Source: Membranipora membranacea
Lineage: Eukaryota > Bryozoa > Gymnolaemata > Cheilostomatida > Membraniporidae
Direction: 5' to 3'
DNA: 64,000 nucleotides
Assembly (NCBI GenBank): GCA_914767715.1
Contig: OU612065.1
Location: 11,842,001-11,906,000 of the forward strand
A model generated the notes under the pieces. That model was given only the letters and a program-made list of their open reading frames with translations, was not told the origin of the DNA and ran no database searches. Positions 38,841-51,100 of this stretch are shown here, piece by piece. Within the stretch, counting starts at the first letter, position 1, and each line of letters starts with the position of its first letter. The position numbers and the translations under genes were made by a program.

Positions 38841-39189
38841 ATATTGAAATACCAACCTGAAGTGAAGCCCTTTGATCACCCATCCACATACAAACAATCA
38901 GTACTCCTGTGTCAATGATTGCTTCTCGCATTGTGTCACTATGTACTTTATGTACAGGCTCAGAGTTTGCATGAGACCAGGTTATTGATGGTGGAGGTGC
39001 TGGAGCTATGCTCATACAGCCTTCCCATTTAAGTGGCAATTCAGAAATCAATGCAGTCTGTTAGGACAGGCGGTTTGCTAAGCTTGCTAGCCCTGTCTCC
39101 GCAAGGGTACTCTTTAGCGCATAGGAAAAGGTATGGTAGCTGAAATAGGCTTTTCTTGAAGTCCAATCATCACAGTAAAATTTATTTTG

Positions 39190-39790
39190 TGTCTTAAAGC
39201 ATAACTTTGAGGCTGCCATTTTGTATCACATCCTATTGCCATATTTTATTTTATCATGTGAGCGAATTCCAGCTTTCAGCCTCAAACTTCCAGGGTGATT
39301 GCCTTCAATCGGCATTGGGAATAAGCCGGATGTTTCCCCTATAGTCCGTCACAACCCGTCATACTTATTATGAGTTATCACACTGATAATCACACAGATA
39401 AGATGATCAAAATTCAGACCTTGACGGGAATCAAACCTGGGTCCACATACCTGCAGACAACGGCGCTGCCATCACGCCACTAGGCCCTGCTTAGTGGGCC
39501 TGTAGACAATATAAAGCTAAGCCTTAGCGGCGTTTCCTGCATGGCCATTAGGACCCAGGTCTGAATTTTGATCATCAGCATATCTGTGTGATCATTAGTG
39601 CAATAACTCATAATAGGTGTGACGTATTGCATGGGATTGCCCGCCAATAGACTGCCGTCACCTTGGAAGTTTGAGAGGCCATAACCTCCTCAATAATTGG
39701 ATTCTAAAGCTGGAATTCGCTCACATGATAGAATAAAATATGGAGAATAAGATGTGATACAAAATAGCAGCCTCAAAGTAATGCTTTAAT
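39190..39790. repeat. Foldback element enclosing a tRNA-like segment
   Basis: The left arm from about 39190 (TTGAGGCTGCCATTTTGTATC) pairs with the right arm ending about 39790 (GATACAAAATAGCAGCCTCAA). Further inside, CATGTGAGCGAATTCCAGCTTT pairs with AAAGCTGGAATTCGCTCACATG, and GATCAAAATTCAGACCT with AGGTCTGAATTTTGATCA. Between the arms, about 39425–39490 on the minus strand, is a tRNA-like stretch with a TAGTGGCGTGATGGCAGCGC A-box region and a GGTTTGATTCCC B box. So either a SINE inserted in a foldback element or a self-inverted SINE gave rise to it. No ORF. Confidence 0.85.
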
Positions 39791-41785
39791 TGAAAAACTA
39801 TCATGGTTTGGGATGTTTTGTCACTACTCAATTGGCCTTGCCCCCACCCCATGATGCTGAATCTGGAAAAGGATTTAGTTGACAGTTTGCAATATGAAGC
39901 CATTTTGACACTTTTCTCCTATGCTACTTGTGTTAGACAGTACCCAAATGGAGTGCTAGTGGTGGATATCTCCAAAAGTATGTTCAAGTTAGGTCTCCAT
40001 GATGTTGAGATACTATTAAGTTGATGCTTGCATAGTTGTCTAGGTCAGTCAATATGTAACTGCTAGGGGTCGATCATTGCACAATAGATAAATGATTCCA
40101 GAGTTGTTACCTTACAATCGGGCGCGATGATATACTCTATAAGCTACCTACACCCTTGCCGTATAGATTTGTATCCTGTAATGAAAATGTAAACAGAAAC
40201 ATATTCCTCAACAAGCTATGAAATGTTATACCAGCCTATCTACTATGGCCGATTCCGATGGAGTGTGAATGACAATGATTATCCACTTAAACTAATGAGG
40301 CCAAGTGTTAATCCCCTAATTTTGTCCTGGGTTGTATGAAGGTATATCATCTAGTTGTTATTTTTATGGTAAACAAAAATGGCTGCACTGGATTACAATT
40401 GCAAGCAAGTTGCTGTGTCTTAATGGAAAGTTGTCCTAAAGTGCCCAAAGACATGGGCTATGATCCCACGCCCTGTGTGACTCATGGGCTGAGATAAAAT
40501 GAGCAAATTTGGCCCACCGACCATAGTTTGAGCACCCCTGTCCTATACCCTTAAGCTTTGTTGAAAGTCTAACAGCAGTTTATCGATACTGGAAGTTGTC
40601 TTCCTGTGTGTTACTCTAGAGGAGTAAACACTAGGATAGGTTTGAAGGCGACTTGCTTCGGTCTAGCTTAGATTGTAGTCTATATCAAGTTAGAGGAGAG
40701 TATTTACTTCGGATCATCTACATGGAATGGCAAATTATTCTTACGGCCATGCGGGTCACTTAAACAAATATGCGAATCTCATAAATATGCGTCATAGCAG
40801 GGATTATGGGAGTTGTTCCCTTATGGATTCTCTTCTCCTGCGATGTAATAAACCACTCATCAGTGAGGACAAGTAGGGAAATTTTTCTGATAGAACAGGA
40901 TAGTTGTCATTCGCTTTTCGCAAACCGTACATTTGTATCACCATAAGGACATGATTTGTTCTTTGGGAATTCAATTCTAGTCCAAAGTTATTAATGACTT
41001 CACATCAAAAGGTCTTTTATTGTACTTTTGGATTGATTGCAATGGTACGTCAGACAGGGGCAGAACCTGTCGAGTTGAACAAGAAAAACAACAACGGTTA
41101 GCACCTGGCTTGTCATTGCAAAGTCAATCATGTTTCGCAGGGTAGTATTTATAATACAGAACTGTTTTGTGTTGTGTACTTGAAATTTAGAGTAGAATTT
41201 TGGTTGCCGTGTATTGAATAGTGTCAAGGTTGATGAAAATCCGTTGCTGTGGGCAGCAAGACAAGTTGCCTTTGTGGCGAGGGCGCAATATCTCCGCTAG
41301 GTTGCTCTCTGTTTGCAGGCAGGATTGGAGCACACCTGGGGGGGGCAACCAAACCCTAGAAGTCGATGGTCCGCTGTGCTATAATCAAACAAAAACATAT
41401 ATAGATAGATTAATGTTTTGGCCATAACAAGAGTGAACTAGAAAAAGAAATTCTCACAGACACCAATAATTGTCTTGCAAAAGCCAAATGGTTTTGTGAG
41501 TCAAGAATCATTATCGTCTCAGTGTTGGTAAATATTATTCATCATTATTATGTGTGGCTAAAAATTTCTCACTAAATGACTGGTCCACTGTATTATTATC
41601 ATGCGCAGGCGTCACTAGTTGCATAGCCCAGTCTATAATTATTTGTGTCCAGTTCAATCACTATGTTTAGCGGGTTTCAACACAGCACATCTGATTTGTA
41701 ATGTCTGGAAAGAAAACTGTCAACAAGAGCAGCAGTTAGTAAAACATCAAACAATATTTTACTGTTGTAACCACCCCAGAAAGTC
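39791..41785. other. Intergenic space before the receptor kinase gene
   Basis: No supported gene; open frames here are short and have no recognisable protein character or splice context. The promoter and 5'UTR of the receptor gene should lie in its right part. I could not place a start site or any clear regulatory motif. Confidence 0.5.
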
Positions 41786-44700
41786 ATGCACCGTCATCAG
41801 AGGAGCTATCTGTTAACTATACTGACAGTATCTTTCCTTCTACATCTCACCAAATCAGAATTTTCTCAGGATATATGCCCATGTGCGGATGCCACATGCC
41901 TCGGTACAAGCTGCTCTTGTGTATCCGAGCTGTCAGGTGAGAAATTGACCCAGTAACTAATAATGTTTTTTCTTGTAATCAGATCATGACCTTTCTAGCG
42001 GATCTTGAAGTAGTTTTGAGTTGAATTAAGTTGCAATTTTTCAGTCAATTTCGGGAAGCACATAATATAGCTGATATGCTTATCCATGTCCTTTCTCTCT
42101 AGTAACTGAACTGCACATATATTTTCATTGTAGTTACAACACCTAATAAAGGCACATCATTCGTATTCATGTTTATGGAGAATGGAGCGCCAGATATATA
42201 TAACCTGGAGATTGTGGTGTCATCAGTCAGCGACTTTACTACAGAACTAACCCTCTTCACTCCTGTAAGGTCATCAGGATTCACATCTCAACACACTCTG
42301 CAGCCGGGACAGGTAAGAAATGCTCATCATGGGCAACAATCAATCAATGTTCATCAAGCATCAATGACCCAAAGCCTTTATGTCTTCTACAGCATCTTTC
42401 ATGCTAATAGCATGAAAGATGCTGAAGAAGACATAAAGGTTTATGCAATGTGATTGACCTATCACATTTCTCATGGAATAATTTCAGTAGGAGTATCAGG
42501 AATAATATATAAATAAATATAAAAAATGTATAAAGTAATCTCAGTCTATCTAATCCGTGATGTACAGGCTTGGGGGAAATTGCAGTGCTCTGCTCAAGAG
42601 CTGCTTGGTTATTTTACATCATTGCCGTGATTAACATAGAGTTGACACTGGTTTAGTTGGAGCAGAAAATGTGAGAGCATGGTCCTCTGTGTGCAATCAC
42701 ACATCAACTAAAGCCGCCTGCAATATATTTGCCCATGTTATAAACTGTCATTTGATTATTTTCTCCAGATTTATTTTCTCCACTATCTAGGTGGCTCGGT
42801 TACCAATATCCTACAATGTGGTGCATGTTGGTAGTAACATCAGATCACAGGCTGTTCTTCTTACATCTAGTCATTATGTAACTGTGTATGCCCTCAATCG
42901 TAAAGGCTTCTCATCAGATGGATTCTTGGTTCTGCCAGAGCTTGCACTAGGTAAGAATGGTTGTTAATCAGAATTGAACAATCTGGACTGCTGTCTTTAC
43001 TACCAGTAGCTGTCGTGTGTAGATGATGATTATGACTAGGAATCGATACCAATGATATTTGTTTTGAATTAAATCTGTTGGCTCAAAAAAGTTCAATGAG
43101 ACATAGGAGCAACTGCTCTGCCGTGATAGGATTTTAAGTAACAAACTTCGTTGTTTTACAGATACAGAGTATTACGTTGTGAGTTTTTATGAACCAAAAT
43201 ACTGGCAGCAGTTTGCTATTGTCTCTATACATAATGATACTGTGGCAGCTGTGTCCATACCACGTCCTGAGGGCATGCCTGCTATTCCCTGCAACATCAA
43301 ATGGAAGGGATATACCCACCTGTTTGGGGATACAATAACGATAGAGATGAAAGCATATCAGACAGCTCAGATACAGGGCAACAATGGTAAGGCATAGATA
43401 ATATAACTGCTATAACATTGTACAGACACTCTATTCATGTGCAACAAATACTCTTGAAGTAATTATTTCAAACGGATATTGGTACCATGTGATTCCAGCC
43501 CTCATTCTTACTTAAACTGGAGTAATAAGTGAAGACATGCAATGTGTGCCACTCCATAGTAACTTGACACACTTTGATTGACAGGAAATCCCAATACTGG
43601 TTATTGGGAGAATGCAGTGAAATATGACCTCTCAGGTATCCACATTAAAAGTAACAAGCCTATAGCTGTGTTCTCTGGCAACTATCGCACATCTATACCC
43701 AGTGATAAGGCTAGCCGAGATCACATTGTCGAACAGTTGGTCCCGACATCGTCCTGGGGTCTACACCATGTTTTGTTACTGATCGATAAGAGAGGCAGGG
43801 TGTGGGAGAACTACTTTTCTATATCAGCACTGTACCACCACTCACTGATACAGCTCAGTAACGGTACCAATCTTACATTGAATGCAGGTTAGTTCGGGAC
43901 AGGAATTTTATGTAGTGCAAGATCGTAATCATTGATGGTGGCATTGATTCTTGATGCTCCTTTGATTTTGTCCTGTTTAATAATAGAGGTGAGTTTGCAC
44001 ATTTTTCATTGCTGCTATGTCCAGGAATTCCAACTAAAAGGCGCTTTGTGAAGGAGATACCATAATTACTGAGTTTGTATATTATATTGATATACGACTG
44101 ATAATCTCCAATGTATCCAAACTGCTTAAAATGAATGCCGAACAAACCAGCTTTTGTGAATAAGTGTTGAGGCATATGGGTTTCGATCTGTTTTTCAGGA
44201 GAAACCATACACAGTCCATTCTCCGAGAGTCTACAATTAATGTCCAACCATCCTATCCAGCTAGCTCAGTACACTCCCAGCAGTCCGGTGGCCAATCAGC
44301 GTGGAAATGAGAGTGACCCTAGTATGATCATACTACCATCCGTCAGTAACTGGGACTCAGCTTATAGAATTGCTACTCCATCGGCTGATGGTGATGAGAA
44401 ATTCACCGACCATGTATATGTATCTATACCTGAGGGTGCTGAGTATGAACTCACTCTTAACAAGCAATCCATATCTGACGTTATATGGACTAAGCTCCCC
44501 GGTCACAAAGATATGGTAAGAGAAACACTCTAATCAAGGTGTATCTTTTTTGGTTCCCACTGTCGAGAGTCTTTGGAAACGAGTTGTGTTCATAGTTGCT
44601 TCAAGTTCATAAATCTTGAAACTACTTAGTCAAATGCCTGATGAGAGACTTTCAATTAGGCACTTGAGTGTTGCAATAATTCCTACACGGCTGCTCGCCC

Positions 44701-45189
44701 AAACTTATTCATACATGGTGACCTGCTGATCGACAAAGTGATAGAAGAGAGGATACTCAAGATTCAAGCTCTGTTTCACATCTAGTATGCTATTGAGACT
44801 TGTGTCCTTGCATGTCAGATTTTAGGTCAGCCTTGTGACTGGTGTTGAATAGCTACAATAGTAGCCTAAATGAGCGGCAGAAGCTATGAAACTCACTATA
44901 CAAACTGTTACTCAACACTGGACACTGATATCAGAATTATAATTATCCCCCCTCCCTTTAATTATATGTTGCTCTCATGTTTAATAAGTGAATATACCTT
45001 ACTTTCAAATTTAATTGCATGTATTTTTCTTTATTTTAGGTATGGGGTGTAATAGTACTACCTCATGGCGAATTCACCATTCGCCAGCAAGATAACATAA
45101 CCTTTATGTGCATACTGTTTGGCTACGAAGATCGGGAGAGTTACGGATTTAATGCTGGTGGAATCTATGCTAGGACAGATCTTCAACTA
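41786..45189 (+). other. Receptor exons 1–7: signal peptide, Cys-rich stub and IgGFc-binding domain
   Basis: Exon 1 has an ATG followed by a hydrophobic [13 protein letters not shown] core and then a six-Cys stretch ([11 protein letters not shown]). Exons 2–7 carry the order of motifs seen in the FCGBP-type N-terminal IgGFc-binding domain: [95 protein letters not shown], and the closing [13 protein letters not shown]. In other proteins this module is a secreted or cell-surface adhesive domain; its partner here is not known. Exon 7 must be spliced, as its frame would otherwise stop after two codons of the intron. Confidence 0.9.
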
Positions 45190-48100
45190 GTTAGTTAAAT
45201 AACCTCACACTCTGTATCCTGGTCACACATATTTTTTAACATCCAATAATTAACCATCACCTCAGCAAATCATTTTTTTCCATGCTCATCAAGTTATCAG
45301 TCATAGAGTCAAGTTTCAATGGCATGTTGTACTTTTTTGACTCGCCCCACTCTCAAATTGCCAGAATAATCCCATAAATGAACCGGAACGATTAGAGATT
45401 TGTATTCTTTGTTATCACACAGCCTAATCACAGCATCTACATATGCACCGTGTAACCCTATAAATTATAATAAGGTAAAACAGAAAATGGCAAAAAACCA
45501 GCCTGAAGCAAAAAGCTTTTAAATGTTATTTTGCCTCAAACTTGAGAAAACCATTATTATTACTAGAGAATGGTGTAAATTAGTGCTTGCGGATTTTATC
45601 TTGAATGGGCCGATTCTTACTCAATATATCACCATTCTTCGTAACTAAGTGGTAATTTTACAGGATTATGACCATATGATAACTTGTAGGCCAGAAGCAG
45701 CCTAGCTGTAATGCTCTATAAAATAATGGCACGACAATTTTTGATGGCAGGAAACTGATCGCACATTATACGTCATTGATGTTTCTTCTGTAAAATTCAC
45801 CAGGTGTACCCAATTGTAGTGGTCATATTTACAAATTAAAAGGTGTTTTGTTTTTGCATTACATGTGTGGGGACATAACTCCTATTCTGTGTAATCTTAC
45901 TAATCTAATCTTCAGGGAATTCCAGGTTGAAACTGCATTGTGGGGACTTTGTTGACTTGCCAATTTATTTACCAAGTATACTTGCAGAAGTCTGCTCGTG
46001 TTAGATCAGGACAAATTTAAAATTTTCAATATGTTTAATGTCAGATCTTTATGAGGTTAGTATGACACTGTCTTGCGGCAGCATATCCTCAATATTTCTC
46101 AAAATTGCATATAATAAGTGAACTGTTAAGAATTCAATAAAGGGTGTTTCTAGGGTGGAACAACGTGCTGAATCCAAAATTAAGGGCGTACCCAGTTGTA
46201 GCGATCATGTCAGCGGCAGCGCGGCAGCATATCCTCATTTCTTCTAAAAATTGCTTTCAATGAGTGAAATATTAAGAGTTTAAATAAAATGTGTTTCAAG
46301 GGTATAGCAACGTATACAAAATATATATATAAAGAACTAAGGGTGTAACCTAGAACAAGCTTGATCCAATTGCCTGCATACCTGTTGCTCCCGATCCACT
46401 GGTCACGCTGCGGCGTGATTAGTGGATCGGGAGCCACTCGGAATGCAGGCAAATGTACCCAGTCGTAGCAATCATGTCAGCGGAAGATCGGCAGCCCGGC
46501 AGCATAGCGCAATTTTTCTCAAATTCGCTAATAATAAGTGAAATGTTACGAGTTTAAAACAAGGGTATATCTAAGGTAGAACAACGTGCTGAATCCAAAA
46601 CTGAGAGTGTATCCGGTTGTAGCAATCATGTCAGCGGCAGCATACCTGCAATTTTCTTCACAATCGGTTAGGTAAGTGAAATGTTACGTGACTAGTATGG
46701 TCAGCAGGAAACACGACTATATGTATGATTTTTAAAATATATTCTATCACATCATTTAAAAAGGTGGTCAGCGACAGCACTACATCTCAACGAGAACAAG
46801 ACAAAAAGCAGCCTAGATGTAAAACTGCTCAAAACATGATAGCGTGAGACAAATTTGATGTAGGAAAAAAGTGTGTACCCAGTTGAAGAGGTCAGCCGCA
46901 GCACTACTGCATATCCCAAATATTCACACTATCGATATGTGATTAGTGGGAAGTCAAGAGTTTGATGCAGTTGGCACAAGTCAAGACTATAGTCCTGGGT
47001 TCTACATTGTATATGTTTTATCATTGCATGAGGTGGTTGGTGAGAGACAGCGCTACCGCATATCCCCATATCATGTCATTAGCATGTTAGGAAAGTATGC
47101 GAAGCTGGCATATCTAAGTTTTTCAGACTCTGACAGTTGGGTTTCTTTCTGAAAAGTGAGGCACTCATTGAACTCTTTGCTCATGTGTTATGCAAAAGAT
47201 ATCCAGCCGAAAAATGACATAAGAGGCAATTGAAACATCATAAATGTTGTTTGCAATTGCCCCAAGACAGTGGTCTTAAGACCATACAATATCATACTAG
47301 TCCCATAAGAAGTTTGACATAATTCAATTGAAATTTTTCAATTTGTGCTGGTCTGATACGAGCATACTTCTCTAGAAGTTGACTTCGTGAATTAATTGCC
47401 ATGTCAACAAAATCCCACAATGCAATTTCAACCTGGAATTCCCTGATGATTAGATTAGTTCGATTACACAAAATAGGAGTTATTTCCCCACACATATAAT
47501 GCCAATACAAAACACCTTTTAATCTCTAAATATGACCACTACAACTGGGTACACCCGGTGAATTTTACAGAACATACACCAATGAAGTATAAACCGTGAT
47601 CAGTATCCTGCCATCAAATATTGTCCGTGCCATAACAACTTATGCCATAGCTGCTTCTGGCTCACACACGCCTAGTATGGTGTAAGATGAAAATTTGGTG
47701 CACAACAAGGTTGTGCTAAATTCGTTGTAATATGCGATGTGATCCTTGTAAATGAGTGAAACACCATCAAGTTTGTAAGATTGTAAATTTTTTAATACTA
47801 ATTCATGAATGTTACTGTTTCTAATTTACTAATTTCAATTCCATAACTCTGCTAGCAGTGAAATTTGTATTTGTTAAATTACAGATAAGACCATCTATGG
47901 ATTATATGTACCCCACGATCGCGTATGGTCCTGAGAGTGGTGGAACATACATATCATTTCACGGTGGGCACCTAGCGGGAATCAATAACGTGGTCATGAC
48001 CAGCTCAGATGATAACAGGACCGAATCTCAGAACTGTCCGGTATTGGGAGATAAGAGGTAAGGCTAAATCACAGAAGAAAGAGCACCTTCCTATTCTAAG

Positions 48101-51100
48101 TTAAGGATTGAAGGCTGTACCTTATTTTAGCGCATGGGTTGCAGGATGGTCTAAGCATGGCTGTGGCTAGTCTGATCCATTTTATCTTGTTCGTTTGTAA
48201 TCGCTCACCTTGAAGGTGTCAAGATCTAGATTAGCGGCGGCCTCGGGCATCACCACCAACATCATCATGTGATTCACCGATATAGTCTAGACAAAAGTAA
48301 GGATGAGATTTGTTTGCCGTGATCGGACACCCATCGCCAAATAAATTATTTTCTCTGACTGATTGCAGCTGCTAATTTTCACATAGATTATTTGAACGTT
48401 ATTTTTTCTTTCCAGCAATCACACTGTCTTGTCATGTTTGACATCACCTTCAAACCACATTGGGTCATTTAACCTTTCACTGGAGCAGCAGTATACCTCA
48501 GAAGTGAATCAGTCTTATACGTGTAGACTTGTATACCATACTGCTGAGCGGTTTGAATATAAAAAAGATCCTGTAGTTCTCAAGCTAGAGCCTAATCCGC
48601 CTAAAACTATCAAAGAGTAAGTCCTATATGTCTAATAACAGTACAGTGATATGAATACAGCATTTCAAAATGAATAAAACCACTTGTTCAGAGGACGGTT
48701 TTTAAACAATAAAACCGTCCATTGGATTGACTGCGTCATTATGATGCTGACATTGGTACATTAGATGTTCTTAACATGCAATCATTTCTGGTAGTCATGT
48801 TATTTTGGTATAAAAGGTACCCGAATCTGGAAATATCAACACTCTCAAGCATTGTAACCAGCTATTCCGCCTCCCATTCGATACCAATGTTTTGTTTAAA
48901 ATGTTTTAACAATGTTCGAGTTTTGAGTGACACCTCAATTTTAAGTGCAATGCCATCTGGTGACTTTTAATTAGATGTTATCATACCCATTTTGATGTCT
49001 TGACTTAACAGGGGTGGAATTCAGGTGGATATCATAGGGAAGAATATGGATTCTGTCAAGCACCCCATCTTCATAGTCAATGAGTACGACGCAACCACCA
49101 ATATAACATCAGCCTTTACAGATGTATCAAGGGTTAGTAAACTCTGAGTGGATGAGTTGAACTTGTCAATCTCATACATTCTCTTGCCCAACTGATAATT
49201 TTAAAGTTGGCAGGATTTTTCTGTCTGTTCAATGTAAGTTATTGTCTCAACAACTTTTATTGTTCCCACACTAACAGTGTAATGACTATTTACTGGAGGC
49301 GAAAAATTTACAAGGGGCAATTATTGTGTATAACATCATTGTTATACCATGTCAACCAGTCATTGTCTGTCATGTAGAAAGAATGTAATACAATGTGGAT
49401 CAAAGGTAGTAATTGAAATAAATTATCATCATTTACCGAAACCCTTTTTTAAAGAAATGTCTTTAGATAACATATTTGTCGCATAAAAAAAAATATGACG
49501 TTGTATGCAAGATATCTGATCACATGCTTTCACCGCGCCGGTTTACAGATATCAACACACTTGACAAGTTTTTTTGTTTTTCTTGAAACATTTGAAAATT
49601 GTATCACCTTTTTTTGACTTTCTCGTTCTATTGCACTTTCAATCGAGTTGGTGATTAATTTTTTTATTGATTGGTAGCCTTGCAGGTTGGTGGACGATGA
49701 GATAATTAGATGTTACACTCCTCCAATACCAGTGAGTTCAGTGGTGAAACGCTCCGTGGATACTGGGGTGGAAAGTGACTACTTCAACTCTGACTCACAC
49801 GAGTATTATCTAGGCTTGTTACTGGACGGCCTTGACACATATAAGGACCTGAGGAATGTGATTGGTCCTGATGCCAAACTGGATGTTGCGAGAGATGCTA
49901 TGCTAGACCCTTTTGAAGTCGACCCTCTCGTCTATGATGTGACAAAAAGATCTACTTTGGAAATAAAGGTAAATTGTGACTTCTCTTATTCGGTGTTACT
50001 GCGCCACATCATTACACGCTGTCTTGTGCCCACTCCATGAATTAGCGTCTGATTCATTCATTGCTCAGCGCTGATATGTATTATTGCTATTCCAGTTTGT
50101 TGCGCTCTGTAATTGTAGCATGCATGGTTGGCACTGTGTAACTGCACATCAAATTTTGTAGTCGGTATGTTGTGAAATATTTACAGGGCAGAAGATTGAA
50201 CTCGGGTGCTTCAATAAGAGATTACAGTGTGCACATTGGTCACATGGAGTGTATGGTTACTGATGTGGGTTATAATTATCTTATATGTGAACCACCCGCT
50301 GAACAACCGGACAATCAGATCAGTCCTAGCAGCGATTCTGTACCCGTGGATGTAAGTGATTTCTTTAAATTAATTTTCATAAATATATTTACTGTATGTT
50401 TTTCATATAAAGGCCAAAAAAATTCAACTTATTTTAATTTAAAGTTTTGCCATACTGAAAATAAATCGCAGCATCCAGGCAGTTAATTGCCATTGGTCAT
50501 TGAGTTTTTTGGACATTTATTGACAACAGTTTTCATCATTAAAATCATGTTCTTCAGAATGTGCCAGAGCAAGCAAAACATAGACGTCATAAATAGGCGT
50601 CTTTGAGTTATTGCCTTTTTCCATTAAATAAATTGTGATTTGATAAACCACTACGTTTTCATATGTACTGTTAAATAATTCACCCTGAATCTCAACTTGC
50701 AGGTGACTATAGGCCTAAGAAGTGATATTAGATTAGGGAATATGATTTGGGCTGCAGAAAAGGAGACCACACAAGTTTGGGTGATTACTGTGATCGCCAT
50801 AGTGGCGTTCCTGTCTGTGTGTATTGTGATCGCAATAGTGGCCACTCTGAGGTATCGCCAAGGCTCGAGAGGTAAGGACTTCCATATAATCTATGATCTT
50901 GTCTGATTCACACATAATACTGAGGGGTTCTTCATTTGAGCATATGTCTAAAGTTGGATGGCTCAGACTTTCCAGGCTCATGGTCTTGACATCAGCAACA
51001 TGAGAAGACTACACCCAAACGTTAAAGATTCTCTGGCTTATGAAGTGAACTAGAGCAAAATGGTTATGTTTTCCTCATAACACTAATCATCATGATGCCT

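Noticed and set aside
42375-42439. Pre-miRNA
   Set aside because: The loop is only 5 nt and the stem is almost perfect, unlike a Drosha/Dicer substrate of usual form; no other support.
45040-45198. Receptor ectodomain ending at exon 7 (a stop follows two codons into the intron), giving a secreted IgGFc-binding protein
   Set aside because: A GTTAGT donor lies at the border and the next exon (47885) continues in frame into the IPT units. A secreted isoform by intron retention remains possible.
49678-49690. Exon 11 of the receptor starting at 49686 after the nearer CAG
   Set aside because: It would put the exon out of frame (TGA soon after) and remove the conserved IPT cysteine; the TAG acceptor before 49678 restores both.
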